This document shows positions 1 to 9,534 of a DNA stretch of 23,607 nucleotides, piece by piece. The translations under genes and the position numbers were made by a program. The notes beneath the pieces were generated by a model. That model had not been told where the DNA came from, searched no databases, and worked only from the letters and a program-made list of their open reading frames with translations. The DNA comes from Elysia marginata (Eukaryota; Mollusca; Gastropoda; Plakobranchidae). The DNA lies in contig BMAT01005477.1 in NCBI GenBank assembly GCA_019649035.1, positions 56,315 to 79,921 on the forward strand, read 5' to 3'. Position 1 is the first letter of the stretch. Each line of letters opens with the position of its first letter.

Positions 1-1187
1 TGTTTTCATGCATCAGATTCCAAAATGATAAAGGTTACAGATCTATTCTGCTGTGATATTGATGACAAAGCATCTTGAAAAGAATAAAAATACTATACAA
101 GTATTAAACCATGCAAACTTAAAATGTTCTATAAAAGTTTTAGAAGAAAAATGTGTAAAATTATCAGGCCTCGTGATCTTCAAAATGCTTCATCTCTATT
201 TGATTTTGTTGTGAATGCGTGTGTGATCAGACATTTGTCCATACCTTTTTCCTTTGGCTTTATATGAACATTTGCTTAACATTCTTTCAGTTCTCTTACT
301 TTCAAGTCTTCATTGATGACTCATCAAAAAAAGTTTACAGCACTTTTCCTACTAAATATCTTTTGATATGTTATTATAAGGTCAAAGTATACACTTATTC
401 TTGCAAACCTTCAAGTTTATTATCATAATTATATTGAATGGTTTTAAAACAATGCTCTCCCTTTACCTTTTCAAAGCTGAAAATAGGTTAAAATAACCAA
501 TTTTTAATAGATTTGTATACAATTTGAAAGGATGAGAAAAGAGGGGAAAGAAATATATTTTGTGCAATCAATTTTTCACAATCTCATTCATTCAAACGGA
601 CCTTATTTTCAAGGATTGATTGATTGAAGGATATTTTTACAAGCCAAATTCCACTTCAAAGGTGCTCTCAGGGCTTGGGTCCCAATGACAATGTACGGGC
701 TGCCACCCAGAGACTAGCAGGGATACCATGACTTAGCCTCAGCCGGTCTATTTTCAAGGAGAACAGAAATTCCCCTTGTATAATGCAATAGTAAATCTAG
801 TTAACTTCAGCACTTATAGTGAGTGGTTAATCTCAAACTAAATCAAGCAAAACAAGATGACCCAGTAGAGCAATTTACTTTTGAGATAGTTACCATTCTC
901 ACGAATATCTCTGAAAAATTCATTTCTCAATGAAGATACTGATGAACGAAAATAAAGCAGTAAAATGTGTATAATTATGTTACAAAGACTTCAAGATACA
1001 GCCTATTAATAACTATCAAGGTCTGCGCAGTTGACAAAGCACAGGCGTACCATTACCTCAGACTTCTGAAATGAGGTGGAATTAAATAGATGAGGATGAT
1101 TGAATACATAAAAAATAACATTATAACTGGCTTAAAAAATGCATTATGTGTGTTTTTTTAATGGCTATATGTTTAATAACTCTTCAG
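1..1187. other. No gene recognised; presumed intron of the SH3-type gene
   Basis: AT-rich sequence with no convincing exon in either direction. A slightly GC-richer patch at about 655-760 stands out, including GGGCTTGGGTCCC and CTGCCACCCAGAG, but it has no coding frame or RNA shape I recognise. If the exon at 1188 is real, this is probably its upstream intron. Confidence 0.5.
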
Positions 1188-1290
1188 GCGGCAGAAGCAA
1201 GTAAAATCATCTCCAGGTGATGACTGGTTCTATGGCAACAAGGGGCATAGTGGATATATACCAATAAAATGCAATAATTACAAGAAGTAG
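1188..1290 (+). CDS. Possible terminal exon ending an SH3 domain
   Basis: After a pyrimidine-containing acceptor (CTCTTCAG at 1180-1187), one base and then an open frame read RQKQVKSSP, then GDDWFYGNKGHSGYIPIKC, then NNYKK and a TAG stop at 1288. The pattern D-D-W-F-Y-G-x-x-G-x-x-G-Y-I-P matches the second half of an SH3 domain (consensus dWWxGxxxGxxGxxPxxYV), with the RT-loop half presumably on an upstream exon. I saw no partner exon in 1-1187. A later acceptor inside GGCAG at 1190-1194 is also possible. It could be the last exon of a gene convergent with the phosphatase, or a stranded fragment. I cannot name the protein. The motif is short, so confidence is moderate. Confidence 0.45.
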
Positions 1291-1456
1291 TACAGTGAAC
1301 CTCATATCCAAAGACCTTGACTCAACAAACACTTGCAGTCAACCTAATGAAATTTGGTGCTAATTTTGTGCTCTTCTTTAATTGATATAAATTAACTAAT
1401 TTGAAACCCACTTTGTTTTCAACAAACTAGAAGTAAATTAGATTGAAAAACCGTCT

Positions 1457-1869
1457 TAAATCTTTCGTTTGTGATGAGGGACAAAGTATTTTCAGAAATA
1501 ACATAGAAACTAACAACATTGTCATAATGATGTGATGTTCCATGACTTTCTTAAAGTGCATCATAATGCTTTATCAGAACTTTTTAGTGAATTGGCAAAG
1601 AAATGTAGACAAGGCTACACACAAAATCTGTCCTGTCAATTTTGTCCTGCATCACAAACTGCAGATGTTCAATTTATTTTTTCCTACGTTTCTTTTAAAC
1701 TGTAAGGTCTTTTTGGATAAAATTTTCAACACTGCTAAATGATGTAGCTTGCGAGGAATACAAGGCAACAGCTTTTTTATGACAGCCATATTTTCTTTAC
1801 CATGCCTTAAAATATTTTATCCTTCATCACAACTGACAGAATGGCGACCTTTTGTCACAGCCTAAAATC
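1457..1869 (+). repeat. Dispersed repeat, copy A (about 410 bp)
   Basis: This block is repeated in the same orientation at 23051-23455. The two ends match best. Both copies share GACAAAGTATTTTCAGAAA near the left end. Near the right end they share GGATAAAATTTTCAACACTG, then CTAAATGATG and CCTTTTGTCACAGCC. The middle (about 1540-1705) is much more diverged. Ends are approximate. No transposase, LTR or clear terminal repeats were seen. The outermost bases give only a weak inverted match (TTGTGATGAGGGACAAAG against the reverse of CTTTTGTCACAGCC), so it may be an old non-autonomous element of unknown class. Confidence 0.8.
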
Positions 1870-4083
1870 TGAAACTAACGGTAGGTTCTATTGTTAGCCT
1901 CATCCATATGTTTTTTTTCCTTTTTTGGCAATGAAGTTGGAACTGGGACGAAAGAGAGGAAGGATTATTATAATACATACAAGGAAAACTAAGGCTAGAA
2001 CCACAAAAACAAACTAGTTACTTTTTTCCTACTGTTTTTATAATAGAATACAAGGTCGATACATATTAAAGCATTTTTTAAAATCATTTTGCTCCTTTTG
2101 GGCTAAATCAAAGACCTTGCTCTAAACTCAGCTCTGCTTTAACAAACTCTATAAATTGTCGTGACAAGTTCAATGGATTTGAGGTCCACTACTAGTGTAC
2201 ATAATATTTTATGCACGAGTCTGTGGCACAACTGAATGTAAACATTATAAAATACTCTAGAAAATACAAGTACAAGTTCCCATACAACAAAGGTTCTGAG
2301 CTATAGCTCAGTTTTCTTCGCACAACAGCCATTTCAGACCCATTTCTTTTTATTCAATTTAAATTTATCTTTTAAGCTTAACTGTACTAAGCCAATACTT
2401 TGTTTGAGAAAAATTTGTAGAAAACCATAATCTGATTAAGTAAAAGCATCACTGCTATAGCTGGAGTAAAAAGGGAAACTAATCCTTGGTCAAAGTTTGT
2501 AAATCTCACCTCTATTTCTATAGAAATAATAACTCAGAAAAATGTACATTACTCATGGTGTTCAGTAAAAACTTGGCATAAAAGATACAATCTCATTGCG
2601 CTTAAACCAGCTAAAGCCGCTAAGATTATAATACATTATTACATATATCTCAGCTTAGAGATCTAAATTCTTTGTAAGCAATTAAGAGTTTATACAATAC
2701 ATATATATAAATGCAAAGGGTGATATGGACTGATACTGATATATAAATTAATTGACGAATGATATACAACAAAATAAATGTACAACATAAGCTTATAAAT
2801 CATGACTTAATACTATCTCATTATATTTTTTACAGAAAGTTATTGTGTACAGGCTGATGAAAATATGTTATATAGTGATTATGACAAATAATGAAGCATT
2901 TTTTTTATTGATGAACTTTGGCAAAAAGCACCATAATTGATGTCTCTCCATCCTATTTTCATTCATACGTATAAAATTGGAAACCTTTAAAACTAAAAAA
3001 AACCAACAAAAATAACAGCTTACAAGAAAACCAAACAATAGGAACTCACAGGGTAGACATGCAAGACTTCATTCAAACATAGCTGAGAAGGGGGGAAAAG
3101 ATACTTTTTATATTACCCCTATACAATTATTTACACCTAAACAAAGTATTCAGATAAATACCATGGTGGCAGTCCAGGTCAGGTCTGTTTCCTAATTCAT
3201 ATTTAAGCAAAATCAGATCTGGCAACCTGTGTACAATTTTATACATTAGTTCTCACAGCCTAAGAAACCTGCCAGCATTGGTAGCTTGATCTTTTCTATT
3301 GCCTAAAAGTCATCAAAAAGATATTCAGACCCATCACAAAAACATCAGTCTAAAAATTACTTACGAAAAAAAAAACACCGCTCCTGATTAGGCACATTTA
3401 GCTAGGACTGCAGCATCCCTTAGGAGGCATAGAGCAGAAGTGAAGTTCATGAACTCTTTTCTCTCGTAAGTAAGTACTTCCTGAGTGATCCCCCACCCCA
3501 TTTCTTCCCAAGTAAATTTGTAGATCTAGATCTAGGTTACCACGGTTCAATTTTGCTAGAAAACTCACAAACAAATGTCTCAGAACTTCTAAGTCTGACA
3601 CCCATTTTTTATTTTAGCAAAGGAGGCTATTCACATTTTCCACAGCAACCAAATTTAGACCAAGAATCTCCTTTTTACAAGGAGAAACAGCGAGGACTCA
3701 ATGTAAAGCGAATCTCTGTTTGCTAAGAGAAAGTATTAATGGGTATACACTACACTGGACATTATGACACAAAGTTGTATAGCCAGTCCTCACTATAATT
3801 GCTTAGGACTGGGGAATAAACTCAATTTTGTGAAAAGAATAACTTTATCGAGCATAGGTCTATTTAAATCTCCATTACAAAAGATTTAATATTAAATTTT
3901 AGCCTCAAAGTATACACAAATTTGTTTTCCACAACAAGTATAAAATAATAATTGGAAAAAAAATTTTCTTAGCACGTGCAAGGGAATTTCATGTCAGTAG
4001 GTTGCTGGCCATGCCAAAACCCTCATTGAGAGAATTCTTTTATCATGCTGACAAAACTTTCTGTTGAGCGGACAACATATAGA

Positions 4084-4100
4084 TATATATATATATATAT
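4084..4100. repeat. Short TA dinucleotide run
   Basis: An uninterrupted alternation of T and A, a simple microsatellite in the AT-rich interval below the phosphatase gene. A similar shorter run lies near 22691-22703. Confidence 0.9.
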
Positions 4101-4954
4101 GAAATCTCAGAGACTTTTTGATTTTCGGCTTTAAAGAAAAAACTGATTTGACAATTTTCATATTTCTCCTCTCTTCATTTTTTCACAGTTAAAAATATTG
4201 ATCTTCAGTACACTGACTAACAAGACCATGTGATGAAAAAAGCCTGACAAAAATAACTTGAAACATTGCATGGGCTATAAAATGCTTGAAAAGCATGATC
4301 ATCTGTAGAAAATTTAAAACCAATGTAATAATTGTCTTTAAAAAATATTTTCATCAGTTTTTCCATATATGATTAACTCTAAACATGATTGATTTTTTTT
4401 GTTCAATATATCTGTACCTATTAATACTCAGTTTCCTTGAAGCAGAAAAAAAATTACAAAAGGAATGACTAGGTCAATACATCTTTTTACCTGAACTATA
4501 CAAAATAAAACAAAGAGACACTTTTAAGTCATAACTTTCATACAGGTCCAGACACCATCAATGTAATTTATCAATGTAATATAACGCATCAGATATATTG
4601 ATTTATTGATGTAAGCACAGGAAAAAATGCCTAAGTTCTGGTGTAAAAATCAATATTGATATACGTTTCAACCTGTATTTTGATAATTATTGAGTCAATC
4701 AATCCTTAAAGAAAAAAAAATCGCTTACTCAAAATTGCAGGGCACATAATTGAAATGAGGATATACAAATGTGATTTGTGCTTGAGGCAAGACTTCTTTG
4801 AGCAAAAATTTTTGACATCTTTGTATTCCAGGATTGTCAAGGGTAAGCTCATCACTGAAAGAGCATTAAACCTTTCGTTTTGACAGCTGTAACCTATTTT
4901 AAGTCTCAACTGTGTCATAGACTTGAATTAAAAGATGGCCTCTAAGCACTGAGT

Positions 4955-5341
4955 TCAAATGTTTGTCTCCTTGTTGCCCTCAGCGTCGGGGGCGGACGGG
5001 CTGGTGGGAGTGGTCACCAAGCTATTGCTACCTTCCCCAGAGCCACTGCCCCCTGTAGTGCTTCGTCTTGCAGAGTTGCTTCCAGCTCGAGGAAGTGTGT
5101 GGCTACCACTGCCAACATTGTTATTTGGTGTAAGAGCCGTACTATTTGTGTTGCTGCTGCCACTGCTGTTGTTGTTGGGGGTATGCCGGGGCAGGGTGCC
5201 ATTTTGACGTGAGGCGTTGTTATGAAGTGAAGGGAAGTGGTAGTGATGGTGGTGTCGTGGAGAGGACCCATTGCTGCCCAGCTCCTCACGAAGACGTGCA
5301 CATAAGGCAGCCATGACCCGATGCAAGAACATGTAATCATC
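4955..5341 (-). CDS. PTPRG-like: R5 RPTP last exon: end of D2, low-complexity tail, PDZ-type C-terminus
   Basis: The acceptor is CCAACTTAG and the stop is TGA at 4957-4955. It reads DDYMFLHRVMAALCARLREE, the last helix of D2, as in QYQFIYKAMLSLV of PTPRG. A tail of about 108 residues follows: a His run (RHHHHYHF), Asn/Ser/Thr/Gly-rich stretches, and two copies of a TLPR motif (NGTLPRHTP and SHTLPRAGS). It ends in KETNI. T-x-I at the very end fits a class I PDZ ligand (S/T-x-hydrophobic); vertebrate PTPRZ ends in SLV and binds PDZ proteins. The tail composition is unlike the phosphatase domains. Any 3' UTR lies below 4955, and its end is not obvious. Confidence 0.93.
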   Translation of the reverse strand, partial: DDYMFLHRVMAALCARLREELGSNGSSPRHHHHYHFPSLHNNASRQNGTLPRHTPNNNSSGSSNTNSTALTPNNNVGSGSHTLPRAGSNSARRSTTGGSGSGEGSNSLVTTPTSPSAPDAEGNKETNI

Positions 5342-6821
5342 CTAAGTTGGACACACACAGAGAGAGAAAAAAATGACCAACAATTACAAAATTGTACAAG
5401 CTGAGCTAAAAATATGTTTTCAAAAAAATAGTTTTTATCGCTTCTGACTCATGTTTTTTTTTTTAATCTGTGTTTTGCTATCATATATGGTTCATTATGA
5501 AATAACATCAGCCACGGCTGCCTACAAATTTAACACCAAACCCAACCACATTTGAAAAAAAAAATAACAAAAGAAAGATTTTCTGTTCTATTTATTAATG
5601 GCCCAGAAAATTAAACTTATGCAGGTGGGACAGCCCCTTATGGGCTGAGTTATCGATAATCAGTCATGTCATATTGGAGGGCATGTTTTTACAAATATGT
5701 CAAGTTAAACCACCTTACAAAACAAATCTACCAATACATCCTTAAATTTTGGTGCCTTGGATGTATATCATTACATTATATTACCGTTAAAGTGTTTTTC
5801 CTTTTAATCTTATCTTTTATAAAATGTGCTTTGCTTTATATATACTTGTTTTGCGTATCAAACATATCTCCTCTTTCAATTTGAAATCTGGTGCGTGACA
5901 AGTAAAAAGACATGGGCTTTATGGAATATTTTGTCTAGTTTTGGAGAAATCCTTAAAAATAGGGGGAAAAAATCCCTTTTTTACTTTTATCATAAAAACA
6001 AATTTTGAAAATTTAAAAAAAGAACTTGTTTTCAAGATATAAAAAAAACTTTTTTCCATAGTCAGCCCTAAGGTAGACAGTTTGTTTGAACTAATTTCAA
6101 CAAAAACTTTGGTACAAGATTGGTTTTGAACTACAAAAAAAATTATATTCAACATGGCGACCGTCACCATGATAGTACCACAAGAGTTTCTTGTTCATTT
6201 TCCTCTAGTTACATAACAATCATTTTAGTAAAAAACTTGATATCAAATAAAACGTTCTTCCCCTTAACACATTAATAAACATTACCATTTAATAATAAAA
6301 AAAAATGGTCTGGGCCACTGAAAAATCACCTTGATTGTTTCTTTATGCTACAGATTTAAACTTTAAGATATGGTGATAAAATAAGGAATAGCTTTCACCT
6401 AAACTTGGCACAATTACTACAACTGACATTTTGTTAAATTGAATCAATTCTGTATTTTCAAAGCTCATGACAACTTTTAGGTTAAAACGCTAGCTCTCAA
6501 AGGTCAAATAGTACTGCATACTGCAGCAAGAAAAATGAACATTTGTATTCCATAATAATAACAAACACTTAATTTTAGATTTTTAAAAGTTCTAAAATTT
6601 TAACAAATGTATGAACTGATAAAATTAGTTTTGGAGCCTGAAGGCATTAATCATAAGCTAGCAGCCACATCACGAGTTTGGCTATGCAATTTATAATGGC
6701 CCTACTCTACTTCAAGGAAAAACGTAAAAAAAAAATTCACAACACAACATCAGAGCTGCTAGTGCAGTCTGTTAGGCCATTGACAACTATTTTATCAAAA
6801 GTTCTTTGATCAGAAATATAC
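5342..6821 (-). other. Intron between D2 exon 14 and the last exon
   Basis: AT-rich with many A and T runs and no exon. It contains a candidate pair of terminal inverted repeats, AATGGCCCAGA at 5597-5607 and TCTGGGCCACTG at 6309-6320, which would bracket a 725-bp element. It also has a small GC hairpin, CAGCCCCTTATGGGCTG, near 5630-5646. Short open frames at 5666-6170 are chance. Confidence 0.8.
5596..6320. mobile_element. Candidate old DNA-transposon remnant bracketed by inverted TGGCCCAGA motifs
   Basis: The left end reads TAATGGCCCAGA, and the reverse complement of the right end reads CAGTGGCCCAGA: ten of twelve positions match, and CAGTGG-type starts resemble hAT termini. Against it, the match does not extend inward, the interior is featureless AT-rich sequence, and the 8 bases outside each end (CTATTTAT and AAAAATCA) are not a target duplication. 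It may be an eroded insertion or chance. Confidence 0.25.
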
Positions 6822-6957
6822 CTGAGTCCCAATTATGCCTGGCCTTTTGTAATGGTAAAGTTTGCACACTTCGTAGAAATCACAGCTTTTCTCTGAGAGC
6901 ATTTGGTCTCTCAATGTCCAAAGAGCACAGAACTTTCCTGCCTCAATCCCTCCATAC
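6822..6957 (-). CDS. PTPRG-like: R5 RPTP exon 14: D2 pseudo-P-loop remainder and Q-loop region
   Basis: The acceptor is TTTTCCAG and the donor is ACTCAG|GTATAT. The first base completes Arg, then it reads YGGIEAGKFCALWTLRDQML, SEKSCDFYEVCKLYHYKRPG and IIGTQ, ending in phase 0. The pseudo-P-loop is D-R-Y-G-G-I-E-A-G-K. The invariant Arg of the CX5R motif is absent from its place, and the loop has an acidic Glu. FCALWTLRDQ resembles MLCALTTLSQQ of PTPRG. KRPGIIGTQ matches MRPGVFTDIEQ. The length is 136 bases, which is what the unread D1 equivalent should also be. Confidence 0.94.
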
Positions 6958-7648
6958 CTGGAAAATGCACACACATATACCAAAAAAAAAATGCAATCAA
7001 AAGGTGTTAAACATAAAATTTTTCAAAGATTCCTAGAGTCATGCATTTTTTTTTTTTTAATCAATGTTTAATCCTATTGTATATATCTAGCAATTTTGTT
7101 TTATAATGAATATATGAATATAAACAGCTTTGAGTTTTTTATAATGGACTGAATAACTATAATTATTATTAGAGTTATTTTTTTTCTTTTGTCCTTGGGC
7201 TCACATTGTTTCAATAAATTTCTTTGAAAAGCTAAAACAGCCACATATGTTATATACTCCATTTATTCCTATCAATTTACATCCATTTGTACTCAGCTAA
7301 GATAAATTAATATCTGACTACCTGAAAAAAAGTGAAATGATTTTTTTTAAAGAATAGAAGCTAAGATAAATTAATATCTGACTACCTGAAAAAAAGTGAG
7401 ATGATTTTTTTTAAAGAATAGATAAAATAAACTTTTAAAGGGCGTTTTTTTTTTCAATTCTGATATCTCACTTGTACAGCATAGTCACAACTGCAAGACA
7501 TTTATAATATACAATATACTTCATACATTTATACTAATCCAACCATTAAATATGATAGAAGCCAGCCTATCTTTGCCTATTGACTACCTCTCCAGGTTAA
7601 GCTGTGAACAAAAAGCAATACTTATTAGAGTAAAGACAAAAGGTTTAC
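6958..7648 (-). other. Intron between D2 exons 13 and 14
   Basis: AT-rich intron splitting the D2 pseudo-P-loop after the Asp that replaces the catalytic Cys. Its only notable content is the 64-bp tandem duplication at 7295-7422. No coding signal. Confidence 0.9.
7295..7422. repeat. Tandem duplication of a 64-bp unit
   Basis: Two head-to-tail copies, 7295-7358 and 7359-7422, differ at one position (GTGAAATG against GTGAGATG). Each carries TATCTGACTACCTGAAAAAA and an AAAGAATAGA end. The very high identity in neutral intron sequence indicates a recent event, or an assembly duplication. Confidence 0.95.
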
Positions 7649-7794
7649 CTGTCCATGACAACAATGGGCCCACATTCAAGAGAGTTAATGTAGCTGTGAG
7701 CCAAAATTATAAGGTCAAACACAGTGTGCAACTCCACACAAGTAGCTGGCCAGTCTTTCACGCAGATGATACGCGTCATAAGTGTATAATCATA
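7649..7794 (-). CDS. PTPRG-like: R5 RPTP exon 13: D2 pseudo-WPD loop and pseudo-P-loop start
   Basis: The acceptor is AATTTCAG and the donor is GACAG|GTAAAC. The exon enters in phase 0 and leaves with two bases (AG) of an Arg codon. It reads YDYTLMTRIICVKDWPATCV, then ELHTVFDLIILAHSYINSLE and CGPIVVMD. DWPATCV replaces the WPD-x-GVP loop, so the general-acid Asp is Ala. GPIVVMD replaces GPIVVHC, so the His and the nucleophile Cys are Met and Asp. Vertebrate PTPRG has HDEYGAVSAG here, also with Asp for Cys. The exon ends at the same codon and phase as exon 8 in D1. Confidence 0.93.
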
Positions 7795-8205
7795 CTGAAA
7801 TTAAAAATGTACAAGATTTAATTGCATCTAATTGATTTGATTTCATCACAAAGATAACTTTAAGTAATTGCATTCTCTTTATCAGTTCTTCATTTACTAT
7901 CTTTTGGTCTATTTCAAGAAATTCCAACTGGTCTTGGGGTCAAAGGAATAGAAAGAGAATGATAAAGCTGCTTCAGGAGAATCCTTTGCTCACCACTGGC
8001 ATGAAGTGTAATTTCTGTGTGACTGCAGCAAATTTTACATCCTTTTTCCTTGTTTGCTTTAAGTCTTAGTTAAAGAAAATGACCCAGGGGCCTCTAAAAT
8101 ATCTGTTACTTGGCCCTGAGTGAAGTCATATACCCCATCGCCTGATGTAATCTATATTTATCGAATTTCTCAACATGTGATCAAACCAGCTTTCGATTTT
8201 AGCGC

Positions 8206-8502
8206 ATCTTTTCCTTTATTGATGTTTTCATACACAACCACGCATTTGAACATCGTGGGTTGTTTTCCACCCATACATTTTGTATAAGAAAATATGTCCT
8301 GGGTCGAAAACTAAATAGCCTATAACCATCACAATATGTTTCGTTGCTAGATGTAAAGCATTGTTGTTTCAAACCGGAAATGACAACCACAACTTCTACT
8401 ACTACTGCAGCTGCTGCTGTTCTACTACTACCTGTATCACCACCACTTCTACGACTACTACTACTACTACTGCTGCTTCAGCTTATGCTACTACTATCAC
8501 TT

Positions 8503-8559
<57 letters not shown>

Positions 8560-8809
8560 CTACTACCACTGCTACTACTACTGGTGGTGGTGGTGGTGGT
8601 GCTGCTGATCCTACTCCTAAGTACATTGTAACTAATGTGTACTCACTATTTTAGTATTTCTTCAAACTCAAAGTGATTTGGACAGTTGTTTACCTCTGGA
8701 AAGGTATGGGTCAAAAAATGACCCATAACATATTTTCTATATAAAATGTAAAGGGTCGAAAATGACCCAGGATGTACAATGTGTGTGTAAATATCAACGT
8801 ATGGGGAAG
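8206..8809. mobile_element. Imperfect inverted-repeat (fold-back/MITE-like) element around a microsatellite
   Basis: The left arm (about 8206-8305) and the reverse complement of the right arm (about 8720-8809) align over roughly 100 bases with small gaps. From inside outward they share TGGGTC, AGAAAATATGT, ACATTTT-TATA, a GGGT-TTTTC-ACCC block, ACATC-TGGGT, CATTTG/CATTG, CACA and TTGAT. The interior (8306-8719) includes the CTA microsatellite. Long inverted arms and no protein suggest a fold-back or MITE-type element. GGGTC/GACCC palindromes, such as TGGGTCAAAAAATGACCCA at 8707-8725, are built into the right arm. I found no target duplication, so the outer ends are approximate and the family is unassigned. 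Confidence 0.6.
8391..8612. repeat. Compound trinucleotide microsatellite, CTA-rich
   Basis: A long stretch of CTA, CTG, CCA and related triplets. The pure core at 8503-8558 is about 18 copies of CTA, followed by interrupted triplets and a GGT run at 8582-8600. It sits in an intron and gives spurious poly-Leu and poly-Thr open frames. The purity of the core suggests current length instability (inference). Confidence 0.97.
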
Positions 8810-9135
8810 GTCAAGTGCCCTGAACAGGTCTTGTCAAACTCAGAGGTCAAAACGTCAGGGGTAAACCCATTTGTCAACAGTACATCAACTTATTGTGTAA
8901 CTAGTTTTAGAAGCTATAGAATATACATGCCTGATACACACATTTTGAAATCCATGGCTTTAATCTAGACACAAATAATTATCTCTATTTCAGAGCGGGG
9001 AAGCATTAGAACATAAAAGATTTGCAAACAGTTCATCCAAATTAGAGTATAGACATGTACAGTTACAAAGATACACAATCAATTAGGAAAAGACCTAAAA
9101 CTTAAAAGGAATGGAGGATTTAGGCCAGTTTCTAC

Positions 9136-9282
9136 CTGAATAGAATCCAGGATGAACTCTAAAATACTGATGCCTTTTTCTTGCAGATCTTCTGAGGCTG
9201 GTTCATCTTTCATTACCAGACGGAAGTTGCCAGAGTCAACCTCAATACTGCTGCCTTTGGGAGGCCAGAATTCTTTGTACTC
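9136..9282 (-). CDS. PTPRG-like: R5 RPTP exon 12: D2, YKEFWPPKG
   Basis: The acceptor is ATTCATAG and the donor is ATTCAG|GTAGAA. The exon is phase 0 at both ends and 49 codons long. It reads EYKEFWPPKGSSIEVDSGNF, then RLVMKDEPASEDLQEKGISI and LEFILDSIQ. FWPPKG corresponds to the YWPS motif at the same place in D1 (QYWPSDG) and in PTPRG D2 (FVYWPSREE). The middle is acidic and divergent from vertebrate D2, while ILEFILDS matches the IIIHDFILEA strand. Confidence 0.92.
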
Positions 9283-9534
9283 CTATGAATTCAGGGGAAT
9301 GAATAATAATTAGAGTGATTCAACTGATTTAAGGTGTTTCTTAATGTGCCTTGTGCACATTGCCAAGACAATTTATATAAAACATCGGTTGCTTGAAGGT
9401 GTGCTTTCTTTTGAAACAAGCTCAATACATACTTGCCAAATTAATTTTTTTTGGATTGGCTTTTTCTCTAATCTTACAGAAAAAAAAGAACAAACATAAA
9501 CAAGAATAATGTTGCATAAAAGATGATTTCTTAC

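Larger units (their letters stand above)
1291..4954. other. Intergenic or 3' UTR interval between convergent genes
   Basis: No exon seen on either strand. The phosphatase stop is at 4955 and its 3' UTR must run to lower coordinates. Candidate minus-strand AATAAA signals (plus-strand TTTATT) lie at 4602-4607 and 3608-3613, but the region is so AT-rich that neither stands out. Contents: dispersed repeat copy A (1457-1869), a short TA run at 4084-4100, an AGATCTAGATCT-type motif near 3521-3535, and otherwise plain AT-rich sequence. Confidence 0.6.
7795..9135 (-). other. Intron between D2 exons 12 and 13
   Basis: No exon. It contains the large imperfect inverted repeat at about 8206-8809 and the trinucleotide microsatellite inside it. 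The rest (7795-8205 and 8810-9135) is unremarkable; a further AAAATGACCCAGG motif at about 8077-8089 resembles the one in the right arm of the inverted repeat. Confidence 0.88.

Noticed and set aside
1542-1742. Open frame inside dispersed repeat copy A, and a similar one at 23119-23340 in copy B
   Set aside because: The two frames lie in the most diverged part of the repeat and do not encode related proteins, so they are chance.
4602-4607. Minus-strand AATAAA as the phosphatase polyadenylation signal
   Set aside because: Several equally good hexamers occur by chance in this AT-rich interval, and no downstream GT-rich element singles one out.
4959-5207. Plus-strand open frame rich in Leu, Val and Pro opposite the last phosphatase exon
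   Set aside because: It is the antisense of a clear coding exon with low-complexity codons; no independent splice or domain evidence.
5014-5358. Second minus-strand open frame across the last exon
   Set aside because: Shifted-frame shadow of the real exon; the true frame continues the D2 fold and matches the phase from exon 14.
7295-7422. CRISPR-like array
   Set aside because: Only two adjacent copies with no spacer, in a eukaryotic intron; a simple tandem duplication.
8344-8654. Poly-Leu and poly-Thr open frames
   Set aside because: Direct products of the CTA/ACT microsatellite, not genes.
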